This document shows, one piece after another, positions 35,730 to 45,154 of a stretch of 64,000 nucleotides of DNA. The position numbers and the translations under genes were made by a program. The DNA comes from Cohnella sp. GbtcB17 (GTDB taxonomy: Bacteria > Bacillota > Bacilli > Paenibacillales > Paenibacillaceae), in contig NZ_JAGXJW010000008.1 in NCBI RefSeq assembly GCF_019091135.1, forward strand, positions 4,571-68,570. Reading direction: 5' to 3'. The stretch's first letter is position 1. Every line of letters begins with the position of its first letter. A model generated the notes under the pieces. That model saw only the letters and a program-made list of their open reading frames with translations. It was not told where the DNA came from and ran no database searches.

Positions 35730-37424
35730 GTGAAAAAAAGAAAGCATTACGCCGCCATGGCCGCAGCCGTCGCCGCTTGTACCCTGCTGAGCGCCTGCTC
35801 CGGCAACGGCAATGAGCCTAAGCAGGCAGCGCCGTCCAGCGGCGCAGCCGCAACCGCAAGCGGAGCCGCGAGCGCCAAGCCGTCCGGTGGCGATACCGGA
35901 GCGCCGGTCAAGGAGCTGAACTACCCGGATGCGTTCCCGGCCGTGCCGAAGGCGGTCGACAGCGCCAGCTACGCGTACGACGATCTGAGCAAGAAATATG
36001 AATTGGACTTGATGGTAGCGGGCGCCTTCAACCAGCCGGTGCCGGAGGACAAGATCAAGTCCTACCTGGAGAAGCAGTTCAACGTCTCCCTGACGTTCTC
36101 CAGCATGAACGGCGAGGATCTCAAAAACGCCGTCACCGTCCGCTATGCCTCCGGCGACGAACCCGATCTCGTCATGTTCCCGTTCAAGGACGTGGCGCTG
36201 TCGCTCTACAACAGCGGCCAGTTGCTGGATGCCCGCGAGATGCTGCCGTATATGCCGCAGACGATGCAGTATGTGACGAAGGATTATGCGAACTGGGCGA
36301 CCGTCGACGGCAATATGATCGGCATCCCCCGCTATCCGGTATTTCCGGACAACTGGAGCTACTTCATCCGTCAGGACTGGCTGCAGAAGCTCGGCATGAG
36401 CGCGCCGACCAACGAAGACGAGCTGTACGCCTACGCCAAGGCGGTCGTCGAGAAGGACCCGGACGGCAACAACAAGGCCGACACCTGGCTGATGGCCACG
36501 GCCGGCGGCGGCAACGGCTGGTCGATGATGGACGCGCTGAAGACGATGTACGGGCATCCGAGCTGGAACGTGGCGGACGGCAAGATCAATCATCCGATGC
36601 TCGACGGCACGACGAAGCGGTTCCTGCAATTCGTGAAGAAGCTGTACGACGAAAAGCTGCTCGCGCCCGACTGGTACACGATCGGCTGGGAACCGTTCAA
36701 GGCGTACAGTCTTAACGACCAGATTGGCATGGTCTGGTATCCGGGCTGGAACATCGTCGACGAGCAATACAACGCCAAAAAGAAGGATCCCGAGGCCGTA
36801 AAACTGTGGGAACCGCTCCAGCCGCTCAAATCGAGTGACGGCAAGGGCGGCATGTACGGTCCGGGCGGCAATCCCGGTGGACTGTTCATCGTGTCGAAAA
36901 AGGTGGCGAACGACCCCGGCAAGATGAAGCGGATCGCCCACTTGCTCGATTCGATGATGTACCCGAACGCCAACTACTGGGCGGTATCGCAGGGTGGCGG
37001 ACCTGAGATTTTCCAAGACGACTCCCGTGTCCAGATGAACGAAGACGGCACGAACGTATTTTTCATCAAGGACACCCACATCCAGAAGGCGAAACCGGAA
37101 TATCAATCGCTCGCAGACTGGCAGTTCTTCGGCTACACGCTGATCTGGCAGGTGTACGACGACGAGCCCGTCGGCGTCACCGGCAGCAAGTTCAACCAGC
37201 AGATCGTCGCCATGCCCCGCTACAAAAACTATGATATGTACCTGACGCTCGACGGGCCGACCGTCACCAAGCTGAACGACTTCCAGAACAAAAACGAAAT
37301 CTCGTTCGTGCTCGGCAAAAAGTCGTTCGACGACTGGGACAAATACGTGGAGGACTGGAAAAAAGCCGGCGGACAAAAGCTGATCGACAGCGCGGCCGAG
37401 CAGCTGAAGGTCGAGAAGCAGTAA
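35730..37424 (+). CDS. LplA-type extracellular solute-binding lipoprotein (cluster B)
   Basis: 564 residues from GTG 35730 (AAGGGGG upstream). The basic 'KKRK' start, hydrophobic core and lipobox LSAC give lipidated Cys23, followed by an Ala/Ser/Gly-rich tether. The mature protein is rich in Trp and Tyr around 'WSYFIRQDWLQKLGM' and 'GMVWYPGWNIVDEQY', as expected for an oligosaccharide cleft. It is the receptor for the permeases just upstream, and a compact hairpin follows its stop. Confidence 0.92.
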   Translation: MKKRKHYAAMAAAVAACTLLSACSGNGNEPKQAAPSSGAAATASGAASAKPSGGDTGAPVKELNYPDAFPAVPKAVDSASYAYDDLSKKYELDLMVAGAFNQPVPEDKIKSYLEKQFNVSLTFSSMNGEDLKNAVTVRYASGDEPDLVMFPFKDVALSLYNSGQLLDAREMLPYMPQTMQYVTKDYANWATVDGNMIGIPRYPVFPDNWSYFIRQDWLQKLGMSAPTNEDELYAYAKAVVEKDPDGNNKADTWLMATAGGGNGWSMMDALKTMYGHPSWNVADGKINHPMLDGTTKRFLQFVKKLYDEKLLAPDWYTIGWEPFKAYSLNDQIGMVWYPGWNIVDEQYNAKKKDPEAVKLWEPLQPLKSSDGKGGMYGPGGNPGGLFIVSKKVANDPGKMKRIAHLLDSMMYPNANYWAVSQGGGPEIFQDDSRVQMNEDGTNVFFIKDTHIQKAKPEYQSLADWQFFGYTLIWQVYDDEPVGVTGSKFNQQIVAMPRYKNYDMYLTLDGPTVTKLNDFQNKNEISFVLGKKSFDDWDKYVEDWKKAGGQKLIDSAAEQLKVEKQ

Positions 37425-37436
37425 CGAGGCGGGCCA

Positions 37437-37461
37437 AGCCGGTGTCCACGGACACCGGTTT
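37437..37461 (+). terminator. Hairpin after the solute-binding-protein gene (cluster B)
   Basis: CCGGTGTCC (37439-37447), a 2-base loop and GGACACCGG (37450-37458), followed only by TTT. A perfect stem with a short U-run may act as a leaky terminator or an mRNA stabiliser before the kinase gene. Confidence 0.6.
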
Positions 37462-37584
37462 CGGGCGGTTCGCGGACCGATGTCGCGGTGGCGCATGGCT
37501 CTAAAGGAGGCTTGTACGCGGCGAACGATCGTGCGTATAATCGGTGTATTTCATAAGCCTCGCAGAGGGAGGAGCTAGGCCGCC

Positions 37585-39348
37585 TTGGACTGGTACAGAA
37601 TCGGCTCCCGCTACAAGCTTATCCTGCTGCTGGTCATCCCCAGCACACTGTTCGTCATCATCGTCACGCAGATCGCCAAGGCCAACGCCCTGCACTTCCT
37701 GCGGGATACGCAGAACGAGGCGCTGGCGGGTATGGCCGGCCAGGTCGTGCATCTGATCGGCATTTACAATAACGAGATTACGTACAACATGCTGGAGACG
37801 GAGGAAATCGTGAAGCAGGAGGGCGGCGCGGGAGACCGGCTGTACGAGGCGATGCATACGGTCGCCAAGGTGCGCGCCGACTTCGTGCGGGGCGTCGTCT
37901 ATATCGGCGCGGACGGCGCGATCACCGGCTATCCCTCCGCTTTCTGGGGCAACTTCTCCGCCAAGGAAGAAGCGCTGATCCACGAGCAGGCGTCGCGCAG
38001 CCGGGGCGTGTTCGAGTGGTCGAATACGATCCGCTCGGACATCGGGCGGTCCGGCACGTTCGGGCCGACCAGCATCGTCACGAAGTCCGTATACGACGAC
38101 GGCGGGCAGCTGATCGGCTATCTGGCCTTTCTCGTGGACCTGTCCGCGTTCCTCGAGCGCAGCGCGGCGTTCGCCGGCAGCTACGAGACGCAGACGCTGC
38201 TGTACGACCGCGAGGACGCGTTGATCGATTACCTCGGCGCGACCGATCTGGCCTCTCCGCCGGTGCTGTTCTCGGAGGAAAAAGTGCAAACGCTCTCTTC
38301 GGCGCTGGCCTACCTGGACAGCCGGGGCGTCTACCACTCCGTCGCGAGCATGGAAGCCAATCTGGGCTGGAAGGTCGTCGTCGTGGGCGACGTGGAAAAG
38401 CTGGAGTCGCGGTTCGAGCCGCTCAGCCAGATCGCCTGGGCGATCCTGCTGTTCGGATTGGCGGGCTTCCTCTGCATTCACATCGCGGTGTCCTGGTGGT
38501 TCACGCGGCCGATCCTGCTGCTGACGAAGGGCATGCGCACGGTAGCCAAAGGCAAGCTGGATACGAAGCTTGCGGTCGTGCGCCGCGACGAGTTCGGCGA
38601 GCTGGCGAACCAGTTCAACCGGATGACGGACACGGTCAGGGAGCTCATCTCCGACCTGCAGCGCACGGAGGCCGCCAAGCGGCAATCCGAGCTGCAGGCG
38701 CTGCTGTCGCAGATTAATCCTCACTTTCTCTACAATACGCTCAACACGATCGATATGATGGTCGACTTCAGCCCGAAGAACGAGCTGCACGCCATGATTC
38801 ATGTGCTGTGCCGGCTGCTGAAGTACAGTCTGGACGGCAACGAGGTGCGGACGCTGGCGGACGAGCTGCAATATACGAAGGACTATCTGTACATTCAATC
38901 GGTCCGGTACGAGCATCGGTTCGAGTGCCGCGTCGCGCAGGCCGGGGACGATCTCGGCCGCCTGCGGGTGCTGAAGCTCGTGCTTCAGCCTTTGGTCGAA
39001 AACGCCGTCTTCCACGGCCTGCATGCACTGGAAGGACGCCGCGGCAGCTTAAGCGTGACGACCGACAGCGCGGACGGCGTGCTGCTGCTGACGGTGGCGG
39101 ACAATGGCGTGGGCATGACGCGCGAGCGGCTTGACGCGCTGCGCGCCGCGATGGAGAGCGAAGACGGCGCCGCAGAGGATTTCGGCATCGGCGTGCGAAA
39201 CGTGCATCGGCGCATCCGGCTGTTCTACGGCCCCGAATACGGGATCGTCATCGACAGCGCGGAAGGCGAAGGCACGGTGATGACGATCAGGCTGCCGGCG
39301 GGGGCGGATGTCCGCCCGGCGCTTAAGGAGGGTACGGCGGATGGATGA
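37585..39348 (+). CDS. YesM-type sensor histidine kinase (cluster B)
   Basis: 587 residues from TTG 37585 (GGGAGGAG 10 bases upstream). Membrane helix at 11-30, a CACHE-like extracellular domain to about 280, a second helix at 283-305, HAMP at about 307-360, His_kinase domain with His380 ('QINPHFLYNTLN') and HATPase ('LVLQPLVENAVFHG', 'GVGMTRERL', 'GIGVRNVHRRI'). It would sense an extracellular sugar or the loaded lipoprotein and phosphorylate the YesN-type protein whose gene overlaps its end by 8 bases. Confidence 0.93.
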   Translation: MDWYRIGSRYKLILLLVIPSTLFVIIVTQIAKANALHFLRDTQNEALAGMAGQVVHLIGIYNNEITYNMLETEEIVKQEGGAGDRLYEAMHTVAKVRADFVRGVVYIGADGAITGYPSAFWGNFSAKEEALIHEQASRSRGVFEWSNTIRSDIGRSGTFGPTSIVTKSVYDDGGQLIGYLAFLVDLSAFLERSAAFAGSYETQTLLYDREDALIDYLGATDLASPPVLFSEEKVQTLSSALAYLDSRGVYHSVASMEANLGWKVVVVGDVEKLESRFEPLSQIAWAILLFGLAGFLCIHIAVSWWFTRPILLLTKGMRTVAKGKLDTKLAVVRRDEFGELANQFNRMTDTVRELISDLQRTEAAKRQSELQALLSQINPHFLYNTLNTIDMMVDFSPKNELHAMIHVLCRLLKYSLDGNEVRTLADELQYTKDYLYIQSVRYEHRFECRVAQAGDDLGRLRVLKLVLQPLVENAVFHGLHALEGRRGSLSVTTDSADGVLLLTVADNGVGMTRERLDALRAAMESEDGAAEDFGIGVRNVHRRIRLFYGPEYGIVIDSAEGEGTVMTIRLPAGADVRPALKEGTADG

Positions 39349-40888
39349 ACCGGCGATGAAGGTGCTCGTCGTGGACGACGAGCCGATGGCCCGCAGGCGA
39401 ATCCGCTCGTTCGCGCTGGAGGAGCGCGGCTTCGTCATCGCGGGAGAAGCCGAGAACGGCGAACAGGCCTGGCGCATGATCCGGGAATCCGCACCGGACA
39501 TCGTGGTCGCGGATATCGGCATGCCCGTGCTGGACGGCCTCCGGCTGCTGGAGCGGGTGCGGGGAATGGCGGCGGCCCCCAAGGTCATTCTGCTCACTTG
39601 CTACGAGGACTTCGACAAGATTCAGGCGGCACTCCGCCTCGGCGCCCACGATTATATCACCAAGCTGCTGCTGTCCGAAGAAGAGTTCGTCGCATGCCTG
39701 TCCAAGGCGGCCGACGATATCCGGCGGGAGCGCCGCCACCGGCACAAGGCGATACGGCAGCTCTTGCTGGAGCTGCTGCTCTCCGGAGACGAGGCGCGGG
39801 CCTCGCTGGAGCAGCTCGCCGCCCTCTCCTTTTCCGCGCGACAGCATCGGCTGGCGTTGGTCCGCTTCGCGCCGGAGCGCGGGAGGACGCTGCTCCCGGC
39901 GGAGCTGGCGTTCGAGGACGAGAGCGGGCATTATGCATCGCTCGTCCTGCCCGTCGAGCCCGGCCTGTGGGCGATGCTCGCCGTCTCGCGGGAGCGCAGC
40001 GAGGGCGCGGACTTCCTCGCCTGGACGATGAACGCGCTGCGCCGCGGCGGCGAAGCCTGCCGGGCGCTCGGCGTGCCGACCGTGCAGGCGCTGTCCGATC
40101 AGCGCGGCGATCTGCTGCTGCTGCCGCGCGCGCTCGCGGAATGCCGTCGGCTGCTGGACGCAGCCTTTTACGCGCCGCCCGGCGAGCCGGTCACGACCCT
40201 GGACGAGACGGCGCCGGGCGAATACCCGCCGGATCGGCTCGATGCGCTACTGCGGGATTGCCGGACCGCGGTCGAGCGCCACGATTATGCCGCGGCGGGC
40301 GAGGCGCTGCTGCGATGGGCGGACGAAGCCGCCGCGCACAGGCCGGCGCCCGCCCGGCTTCGCCTGATGGGCGCGGCGCTGGCCGGCTGCCTGTACGACG
40401 GCAACGTCAGGCTGCGTGACGGTACGGAGGCGCCGCTGCGGCAGCGGCTCCAGCAGCGGATCGCGGCAGCCGGCCATATGACGGAGCTGCGGGCGGCGGT
40501 GGAGGAGGCGGCAGAGCTGCTGCGGGAGACGCCGTCTCCGGCTCCCGCCATCCGGTCCGAGATTCGCGAGGCGCTGCGCCTCATTGAATCGCAATACCCC
40601 GAGGACCTCGACCTGCAGACGGCGGCGAGGCATGTCAGTCTCAGCCCAAGCTGGTTCGGCGCGCTGTTCCGTCAGGAAACGGGTCGGAGCTTTTCCGACT
40701 ACTTGCAGGATTACCGGATGGAGCGCGCCCGCGAGCTGCTGCTGCGCACGGATCTGAAAATATACGAGGTCGCCGCCGGCATCGGCATTCCCAACTCGCG
40801 CTACTTCTCCAGGCTGTTCGCCGACAAATACGAGACGAGTCCGCAGGAATACCGGGCGCGAAAACGCGAGGCGCGCAGCCGAACATAG
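39341..40888 (+). CDS. YesN-type response regulator, AraC family (cluster B)
   Basis: 515 residues from ATG 39341, chosen because AGGAGG lies 9 bases upstream and the receiver then starts at residue 6. Asp58 ('VVADIGMPVLDG') is the acceptor. The middle is variable. The AraC double HTH at about 415-510 shows 'TAARHVSLSPSWFGALFRQE' and 'EVAAGIGIPNSRYFSRLFAD'. The 21-bp-spaced direct repeats upstream of the cluster are its best candidate target. Confidence 0.92.
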   Translation: MDEPAMKVLVVDDEPMARRRIRSFALEERGFVIAGEAENGEQAWRMIRESAPDIVVADIGMPVLDGLRLLERVRGMAAAPKVILLTCYEDFDKIQAALRLGAHDYITKLLLSEEEFVACLSKAADDIRRERRHRHKAIRQLLLELLLSGDEARASLEQLAALSFSARQHRLALVRFAPERGRTLLPAELAFEDESGHYASLVLPVEPGLWAMLAVSRERSEGADFLAWTMNALRRGGEACRALGVPTVQALSDQRGDLLLLPRALAECRRLLDAAFYAPPGEPVTTLDETAPGEYPPDRLDALLRDCRTAVERHDYAAAGEALLRWADEAAAHRPAPARLRLMGAALAGCLYDGNVRLRDGTEAPLRQRLQQRIAAAGHMTELRAAVEEAAELLRETPSPAPAIRSEIREALRLIESQYPEDLDLQTAARHVSLSPSWFGALFRQETGRSFSDYLQDYRMERARELLLRTDLKIYEVAAGIGIPNSRYFSRLFADKYETSPQEYRARKREARSRT

Positions 40889-40972
40889 AGCGGCAAGCGC
40901 GAAGACAGTTCGGTTCAAGAGCAGACGATAGTTATAACCAAAAACGAATGCGGTTTGGAGCGTGATGAGATC

Positions 40973-43849
40973 ATGAGCGAGTACGACAAACTGCGGGCTG
41001 CGTTCCAGTCCGCCAACCCGCCGCGCAGCCTGTACCCGCTGCTGTGGCTGCACGGCGACGAGCGGGAGACCGAGTCCGTCATCCGCGCGGAGATTGCTGC
41101 GATGGACGATGGCGGCTCGGGGGGCTTCATCATCGAGTCCCGGCCGCATAGCGACTACCTCGGAGATCGCTGGTGGCGAGACGTCGGCTACTGTCTGGAC
41201 GAGGCTGCGGCGCGCGGCATGGACGTCTGGATTTTCGACGAGGAATATTACCCTTCCGGCATTGCCGGCGGCCGGGTGCTGGAGGGGCACCCGCAGTACC
41301 GGATGCGCGTGCTGATCAAGCGAACGTCGCAGTGGGACAGCGCTGCGGACTATGCGCCCCCGCCGGGAGACGACGCGCATCCGATGGAGACGCTGCTGCG
41401 CGTCATCTGTACGTCCGGTCCGGCAGACGGCGGCAAGCGGGTCGTCTTCCGGACGGAGCGGGAGTTCGCAGCCTGGAGGGATGAGGTCCGGCGGGACAGT
41501 GGCGCGGATGGCCCCGGTGGCGAGCTATGGACGGTGCATGCCATCGGCCTGACGCCCTCCTGGAGCGGGCGGATGTTCGACCGGATGGTCGACTATATCG
41601 ATCCCGAGGTGACCGACCGCTTTATCGAGCTGACTTACGAAGAGACTCGGCGCAGATTCGCTCCGTATTGGGGGACGACGATCAAGGGCTTTTTCGGCGA
41701 CGAGACGAGCTTCGAGAACTTCGGCTCCTACGACGTGCTGTTCGGCGAGGATACGCCCTGCTTTCCTTGGACCGCCCCGCTGGCCGAAGCGTTTGCCGAT
41801 GCCAAAGGCTACGAGCTGCTCGACTGGGCCGACCTGCTCTGGCATGAGACGGGAGACGCCCGCGCGTCCGCGAAGGTGGAGCTTGCCCGGAGTGCCCTCC
41901 CTCCCGTACGCTACGACTTTATGGATGTCATGACGCGCCTGTTCTCGGCGAATTTTTTCGGACGTCTCCAGGCCTGGTGCCATCGCCACGGCGTCGCCTT
42001 CATCGGACACGTCGTCGAAGACAATCACGCGCATATGCATCACGGCTACGGCGTCGGCCATTTTTTCCGCACGACGAAGCACTTCGATATGGGCGGGTAC
42101 GACTTCGTGCTGCGCCAGCTCGACTCGGAGCAGAAGCGGACGCCGTACGAGGAGCAGTATCCGCAGTGGCGCCACTACCGCGACGCGCCGTATCCGACTT
42201 TCTTTCACTTCACGCTGCCGAAGCTGGCGCAGTCCGCCGCGCATCTGGAGGTCGGCACGAACCTGGTCATGTGCGAAAACTTCGGCGCATACGGCTGGGA
42301 CCTCGGACTGCGCGAGATGAAGTGGCTGACCGACTGGATGACGGCACGGGGCACGAACTGGTACGTTCCGCACGCCTTTTCGCCGCTGTTCCCCGATCCG
42401 GACTGTCCGCCGCATTTCTACGCGGGCGGGCGCAACCCGCAGTGGCCTTACTTCCGGCAGTGGGCGGACTATGCGAACCGTTCGTGCCTGATGCTGAAGG
42501 AGGGCGATCATGTCGCCCCCGTGGCCGTGCTGTATCCGGCGGAATCGCATTGGTGCGGGGATAACGACCGGCTGGACGAGGTATGCCGCCTGCTGTCCGA
42601 AGACCAGTACGACTTCGATATTTTGTCCTGCGATCTGCTGGCGGACGAGACGCACTGTCTCATCGGCGACGGCGAGCTGCTGATCGGCCGCGAGCGCTTC
42701 CGGGCGATCGTGCTGCCCGGCATCGAGACGCTTCCGCTGGCCGTCGCCGTCCGGCTGCGCGCCTTCGCTGAGAGCGGCGGGCGTATACTAGCCGTAGGCG
42801 AGATACCGGCGTTCGAATGCGAAAGGCAGCATGCAGCGCTTCGGTCCGCGCTGGCGGCTGCGGCCGCGGCTGGCGGCGTCCGTGCCGTTCCCGCGGAGGC
42901 GCTTGGCGCTGCGCTGCGCGAGACGATCGCGCCGGGCATCGGCATCGGGGTGCCGTTTGCGGATTTGCGCTACTGCCATTATCGGCGCGGGGCGATCGAT
43001 ATCTTTTTCCTGCGCAACGAGGGCGTAGAAGCGGTCTTCGACGGCGAGGTCGCGCTGCCCGGCGGGGGCGTGCCCGAGCTCTGGCACCCGATGGACGGCC
43101 GGATTGAGCTTGCCGCAGGCATACCGCAGAGTGGCAGCGAGGCTCACGACGATAACGATGACGGTAACGGCGAGGGCGACGTGGTCGTCAGGCTCCAACT
43201 TGAGCCGTATGAAGCAGTGTTCGTCGTGCTGCGGCCCGCGGAGACAGCAGCGCCCGCAGCCAGCGCAAGGTTCGACGAGGCTGCAGGCGCGGGGCGATCG
43301 GCCGGAACGCCGCCTGCGCATACGGTCGCGGAGCTTGCCCTTAACGACTGGCGCGTCGTCGAATGCCGCACGCCGCTCGAAGGGGCTCCGCTGTCGGCCG
43401 ACCTGTCGCGGTCCGGCAGCCTGTCGGCGCTCGGCGTTGGCGACTGGCACGCCTACCCGGAACTAGCCGCCTTTTCAGGCACCCTCGTCTATGAGATAGA
43501 GCTCGGACCGATCGGGGATGCGCTCGTGCCTCTCGATGCGGAGCTAGGAGACGGCGCGCTGGAGGTCGCCGAGCTATGCGGTCTGCTCGACCTCGGCGAA
43601 GTCGGCGAACTCGCTGCCGTCTCCGTGAACGGCCATAAGCTGGCCCCGGCGATCTGTCCGCCGTACCGCTGGACGTTCCCGCTGCATTGGCTGTCCTCCG
43701 GGGGCCGCATCACAGCGGAGATCACCAACACGCTCGGCGGCTTTTTCCGGGACGAAGCGTTCGGCCGTCGGACGCCGGCGCCTGCAGGGCTGATCGGCCC
43801 GGCCAGGCTGGCATTACAGTCGCCGCGCCGAGCACAATGTCCGCTGTAA
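40973..43849 (+). CDS. GH106-like alpha-L-rhamnosidase (putative)
   Basis: 958 residues from ATG 40973 (GGAG 12 bases upstream; TTG 40955 is possible). No signal peptide, so cytoplasmic. The N-terminus resembles GH106-type enzymes: 'FQSANPPRSLYPLLWLHGDE', then 'GYCLDEAAARGMDVWIFDEE', a barrel with 'GFFGDETSFENFG' and 'HRHGVAFIGHVVEDN', and C-terminal beta domains. Family assignment is by pattern only; other GH2-clan-like families remain possible. Last gene of cluster B, 84 bases after the regulator. It would remove terminal rhamnose from imported oligosaccharides. The last dozen codons lie inside a 51-bp repeat. Confidence 0.72.
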   Translation: MSEYDKLRAAFQSANPPRSLYPLLWLHGDERETESVIRAEIAAMDDGGSGGFIIESRPHSDYLGDRWWRDVGYCLDEAAARGMDVWIFDEEYYPSGIAGGRVLEGHPQYRMRVLIKRTSQWDSAADYAPPPGDDAHPMETLLRVICTSGPADGGKRVVFRTEREFAAWRDEVRRDSGADGPGGELWTVHAIGLTPSWSGRMFDRMVDYIDPEVTDRFIELTYEETRRRFAPYWGTTIKGFFGDETSFENFGSYDVLFGEDTPCFPWTAPLAEAFADAKGYELLDWADLLWHETGDARASAKVELARSALPPVRYDFMDVMTRLFSANFFGRLQAWCHRHGVAFIGHVVEDNHAHMHHGYGVGHFFRTTKHFDMGGYDFVLRQLDSEQKRTPYEEQYPQWRHYRDAPYPTFFHFTLPKLAQSAAHLEVGTNLVMCENFGAYGWDLGLREMKWLTDWMTARGTNWYVPHAFSPLFPDPDCPPHFYAGGRNPQWPYFRQWADYANRSCLMLKEGDHVAPVAVLYPAESHWCGDNDRLDEVCRLLSEDQYDFDILSCDLLADETHCLIGDGELLIGRERFRAIVLPGIETLPLAVAVRLRAFAESGGRILAVGEIPAFECERQHAALRSALAAAAAAGGVRAVPAEALGAALRETIAPGIGIGVPFADLRYCHYRRGAIDIFFLRNEGVEAVFDGEVALPGGGVPELWHPMDGRIELAAGIPQSGSEAHDDNDDGNGEGDVVVRLQLEPYEAVFVVLRPAETAAPAASARFDEAAGAGRSAGTPPAHTVAELALNDWRVVECRTPLEGAPLSADLSRSGSLSALGVGDWHAYPELAAFSGTLVYEIELGPIGDALVPLDAELGDGALEVAELCGLLDLGEVGELAAVSVNGHKLAPAICPPYRWTFPLHWLSSGGRITAEITNTLGGFFRDEAFGRRTPAPAGLIGPARLALQSPRRAQCPL

Positions 43850-43936
43850 GCGCAAAAAGTTACTTTACAGCGGCAGCGTCGAGCAGAATCTGTGCTATAA
43901 GAGCAATAAGTTACTTTACAGCCACCCGCGACGAGC
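43812..43936. repeat. Degenerate 51-bp tandem repeat over the end of the GH106-like gene
   Basis: The copies at 43812-43862 and 43863-43913 match at 39 of 51 positions with no gap; a third partial copy starts at 43914. Shared words are CTTTACAGC and GAGCA. The first copy contains the stop codon (43847-43849) and the last 11-12 sense codons of the gene. Confidence 0.75.
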
Positions 43937-43956
43937 GAGTATCCAGCCCGGCGCCA

Positions 43957-44007
43957 CGAAAACGAGAGACTCCGCAAACGATTCCGCTGCGAAGTCTCTC
44001 GTTTTTG
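43957..44007. terminator. Bidirectional terminator between clusters B and C
   Basis: AACGAGAGACT (43961-43971) pairs with AGTCTCTCGTT (43993-44003), extended by TCCGCA/TGCGA. AAAA precedes and TTTTT follows, so it serves both converging operons. Confidence 0.88.
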
Positions 44008-44023
44008 GCTGCCTCTGCGCGTT

Positions 44024-45127
44024 CTACTTCCCCTCGCCCGCTCCCGCCGACACCTCCGCCAACAGCAGCAGCGTCAGCCCCTGCCCGTACAGCGTCGGGA
44101 AAATCGGCACCTCGCCGTACGCCTCAACGCTCGCCAGCACCGGCGTGCCGCCGGAGACGCCCCCGACGGCGCCGTCCGGACCGATCGCCGCGAGCACGGC
44201 CGGCACCGCCCGGTCGGCATGTGCCGACAGCGCCTCCGGCACAAGTCCCATGCGCGCCGCTTTATACAATCCGCAGGCGATGCCGGCGGAGCCCGACGTC
44301 TCCGCGTAGAAGCCCGGACGGTCGAGCACCGTCGGCCACAAACCGTCGGCCCCCTGCCTCCCAACGAGCGCTTCGGCCAACCGCGCATAGCGCCGCTTCA
44401 CATCCGCGAGCAGCGCGTCGTCTCCGCACAGCGCCTCCGTCTCCGCCACAATCATCGGTACGCCGACGGCGATCCAAGCGTTCGCCCGGTTCCAGCGGGC
44501 GCCCGACATCCAGTTCCCCGCCTCGCAGTCCCAGCCGTGGAACAGCAGCCCCGTCTCCTCGTCCTGCAGCGCTTCGAGATGAAGCCGGACCTGCCGCAGC
44601 GCCTCGAGCGCGATCCGGCCGTCGCCCTTCATCCGTGCGGTGCGCGCAAGGAAAAGCACAGCCATGAAGATCGTGTCCGCCCAGATCTGCTCGCTGAACG
44701 AGGCCTTCTCCGTCACCGTATGCTCGAATGCGCCGTTTTTCGTGCGGGGCGCTTCGTCAATCAGCCACCGGGCCACTTCACCGGCTTTGTCCGCGTAGAA
44801 CGATCGCCCCGTCAAGCGATGCAGCAGCGGGAAAACCGCAAACGGCGCGATCGAATTAATAACCAGAATCGCCTCGGACTGACCGATATTGCGCTGAACC
44901 CACGCCTCAATCTCGCGGAGAATCACCTCGTCCCCCGTCTTCTCCGCGAATTCCGCTGCGGCGATCACGCCGACGCCCGCATTCCAATCCCACCGGTCCG
45001 CGTTCATCGCCCAGTCGGTCCATTCGTGTCCGCCCCACTGCGCCGGCTTGCTGTGCATCATATAACGGTAAACGCTTCGCGCAGCTTCATCTACCTGATT
45101 CCTATTCCCAGATCCATTCCCGTTCAA
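44024..45127 (-). CDS. GH105-like unsaturated rhamnogalacturonyl hydrolase
   Basis: 367 residues from TTG 45127 (GGAGG 7 bases upstream). The (alpha/alpha)6 barrel family YteR/YesR is recognised by 'DWNAGVGVIAA', 'QIWADTIFMAVLFLART' (Asp151 the likely catalytic acid) and 'GARWNRANAWIAVG'. No signal peptide. It hydrates and opens the delta-4,5-unsaturated uronic residue left by a polysaccharide lyase, releasing for example rhamnose from the unsaturated disaccharide of rhamnogalacturonan. Last gene of cluster C, 27 bases after the YesN-type gene. Confidence 0.87.
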   Translation of the reverse strand: MNGNGSGNRNQVDEAARSVYRYMMHSKPAQWGGHEWTDWAMNADRWDWNAGVGVIAAAEFAEKTGDEVILREIEAWVQRNIGQSEAILVINSIAPFAVFPLLHRLTGRSFYADKAGEVARWLIDEAPRTKNGAFEHTVTEKASFSEQIWADTIFMAVLFLARTARMKGDGRIALEALRQVRLHLEALQDEETGLLFHGWDCEAGNWMSGARWNRANAWIAVGVPMIVAETEALCGDDALLADVKRRYARLAEALVGRQGADGLWPTVLDRPGFYAETSGSAGIACGLYKAARMGLVPEALSAHADRAVPAVLAAIGPDGAVGGVSGGTPVLASVEAYGEVPIFPTLYGQGLTLLLLAEVSAGAGEGK

Positions 45128-45154
45128 ACTGAGTCCTCCTCGTTCCTCTCCGCG

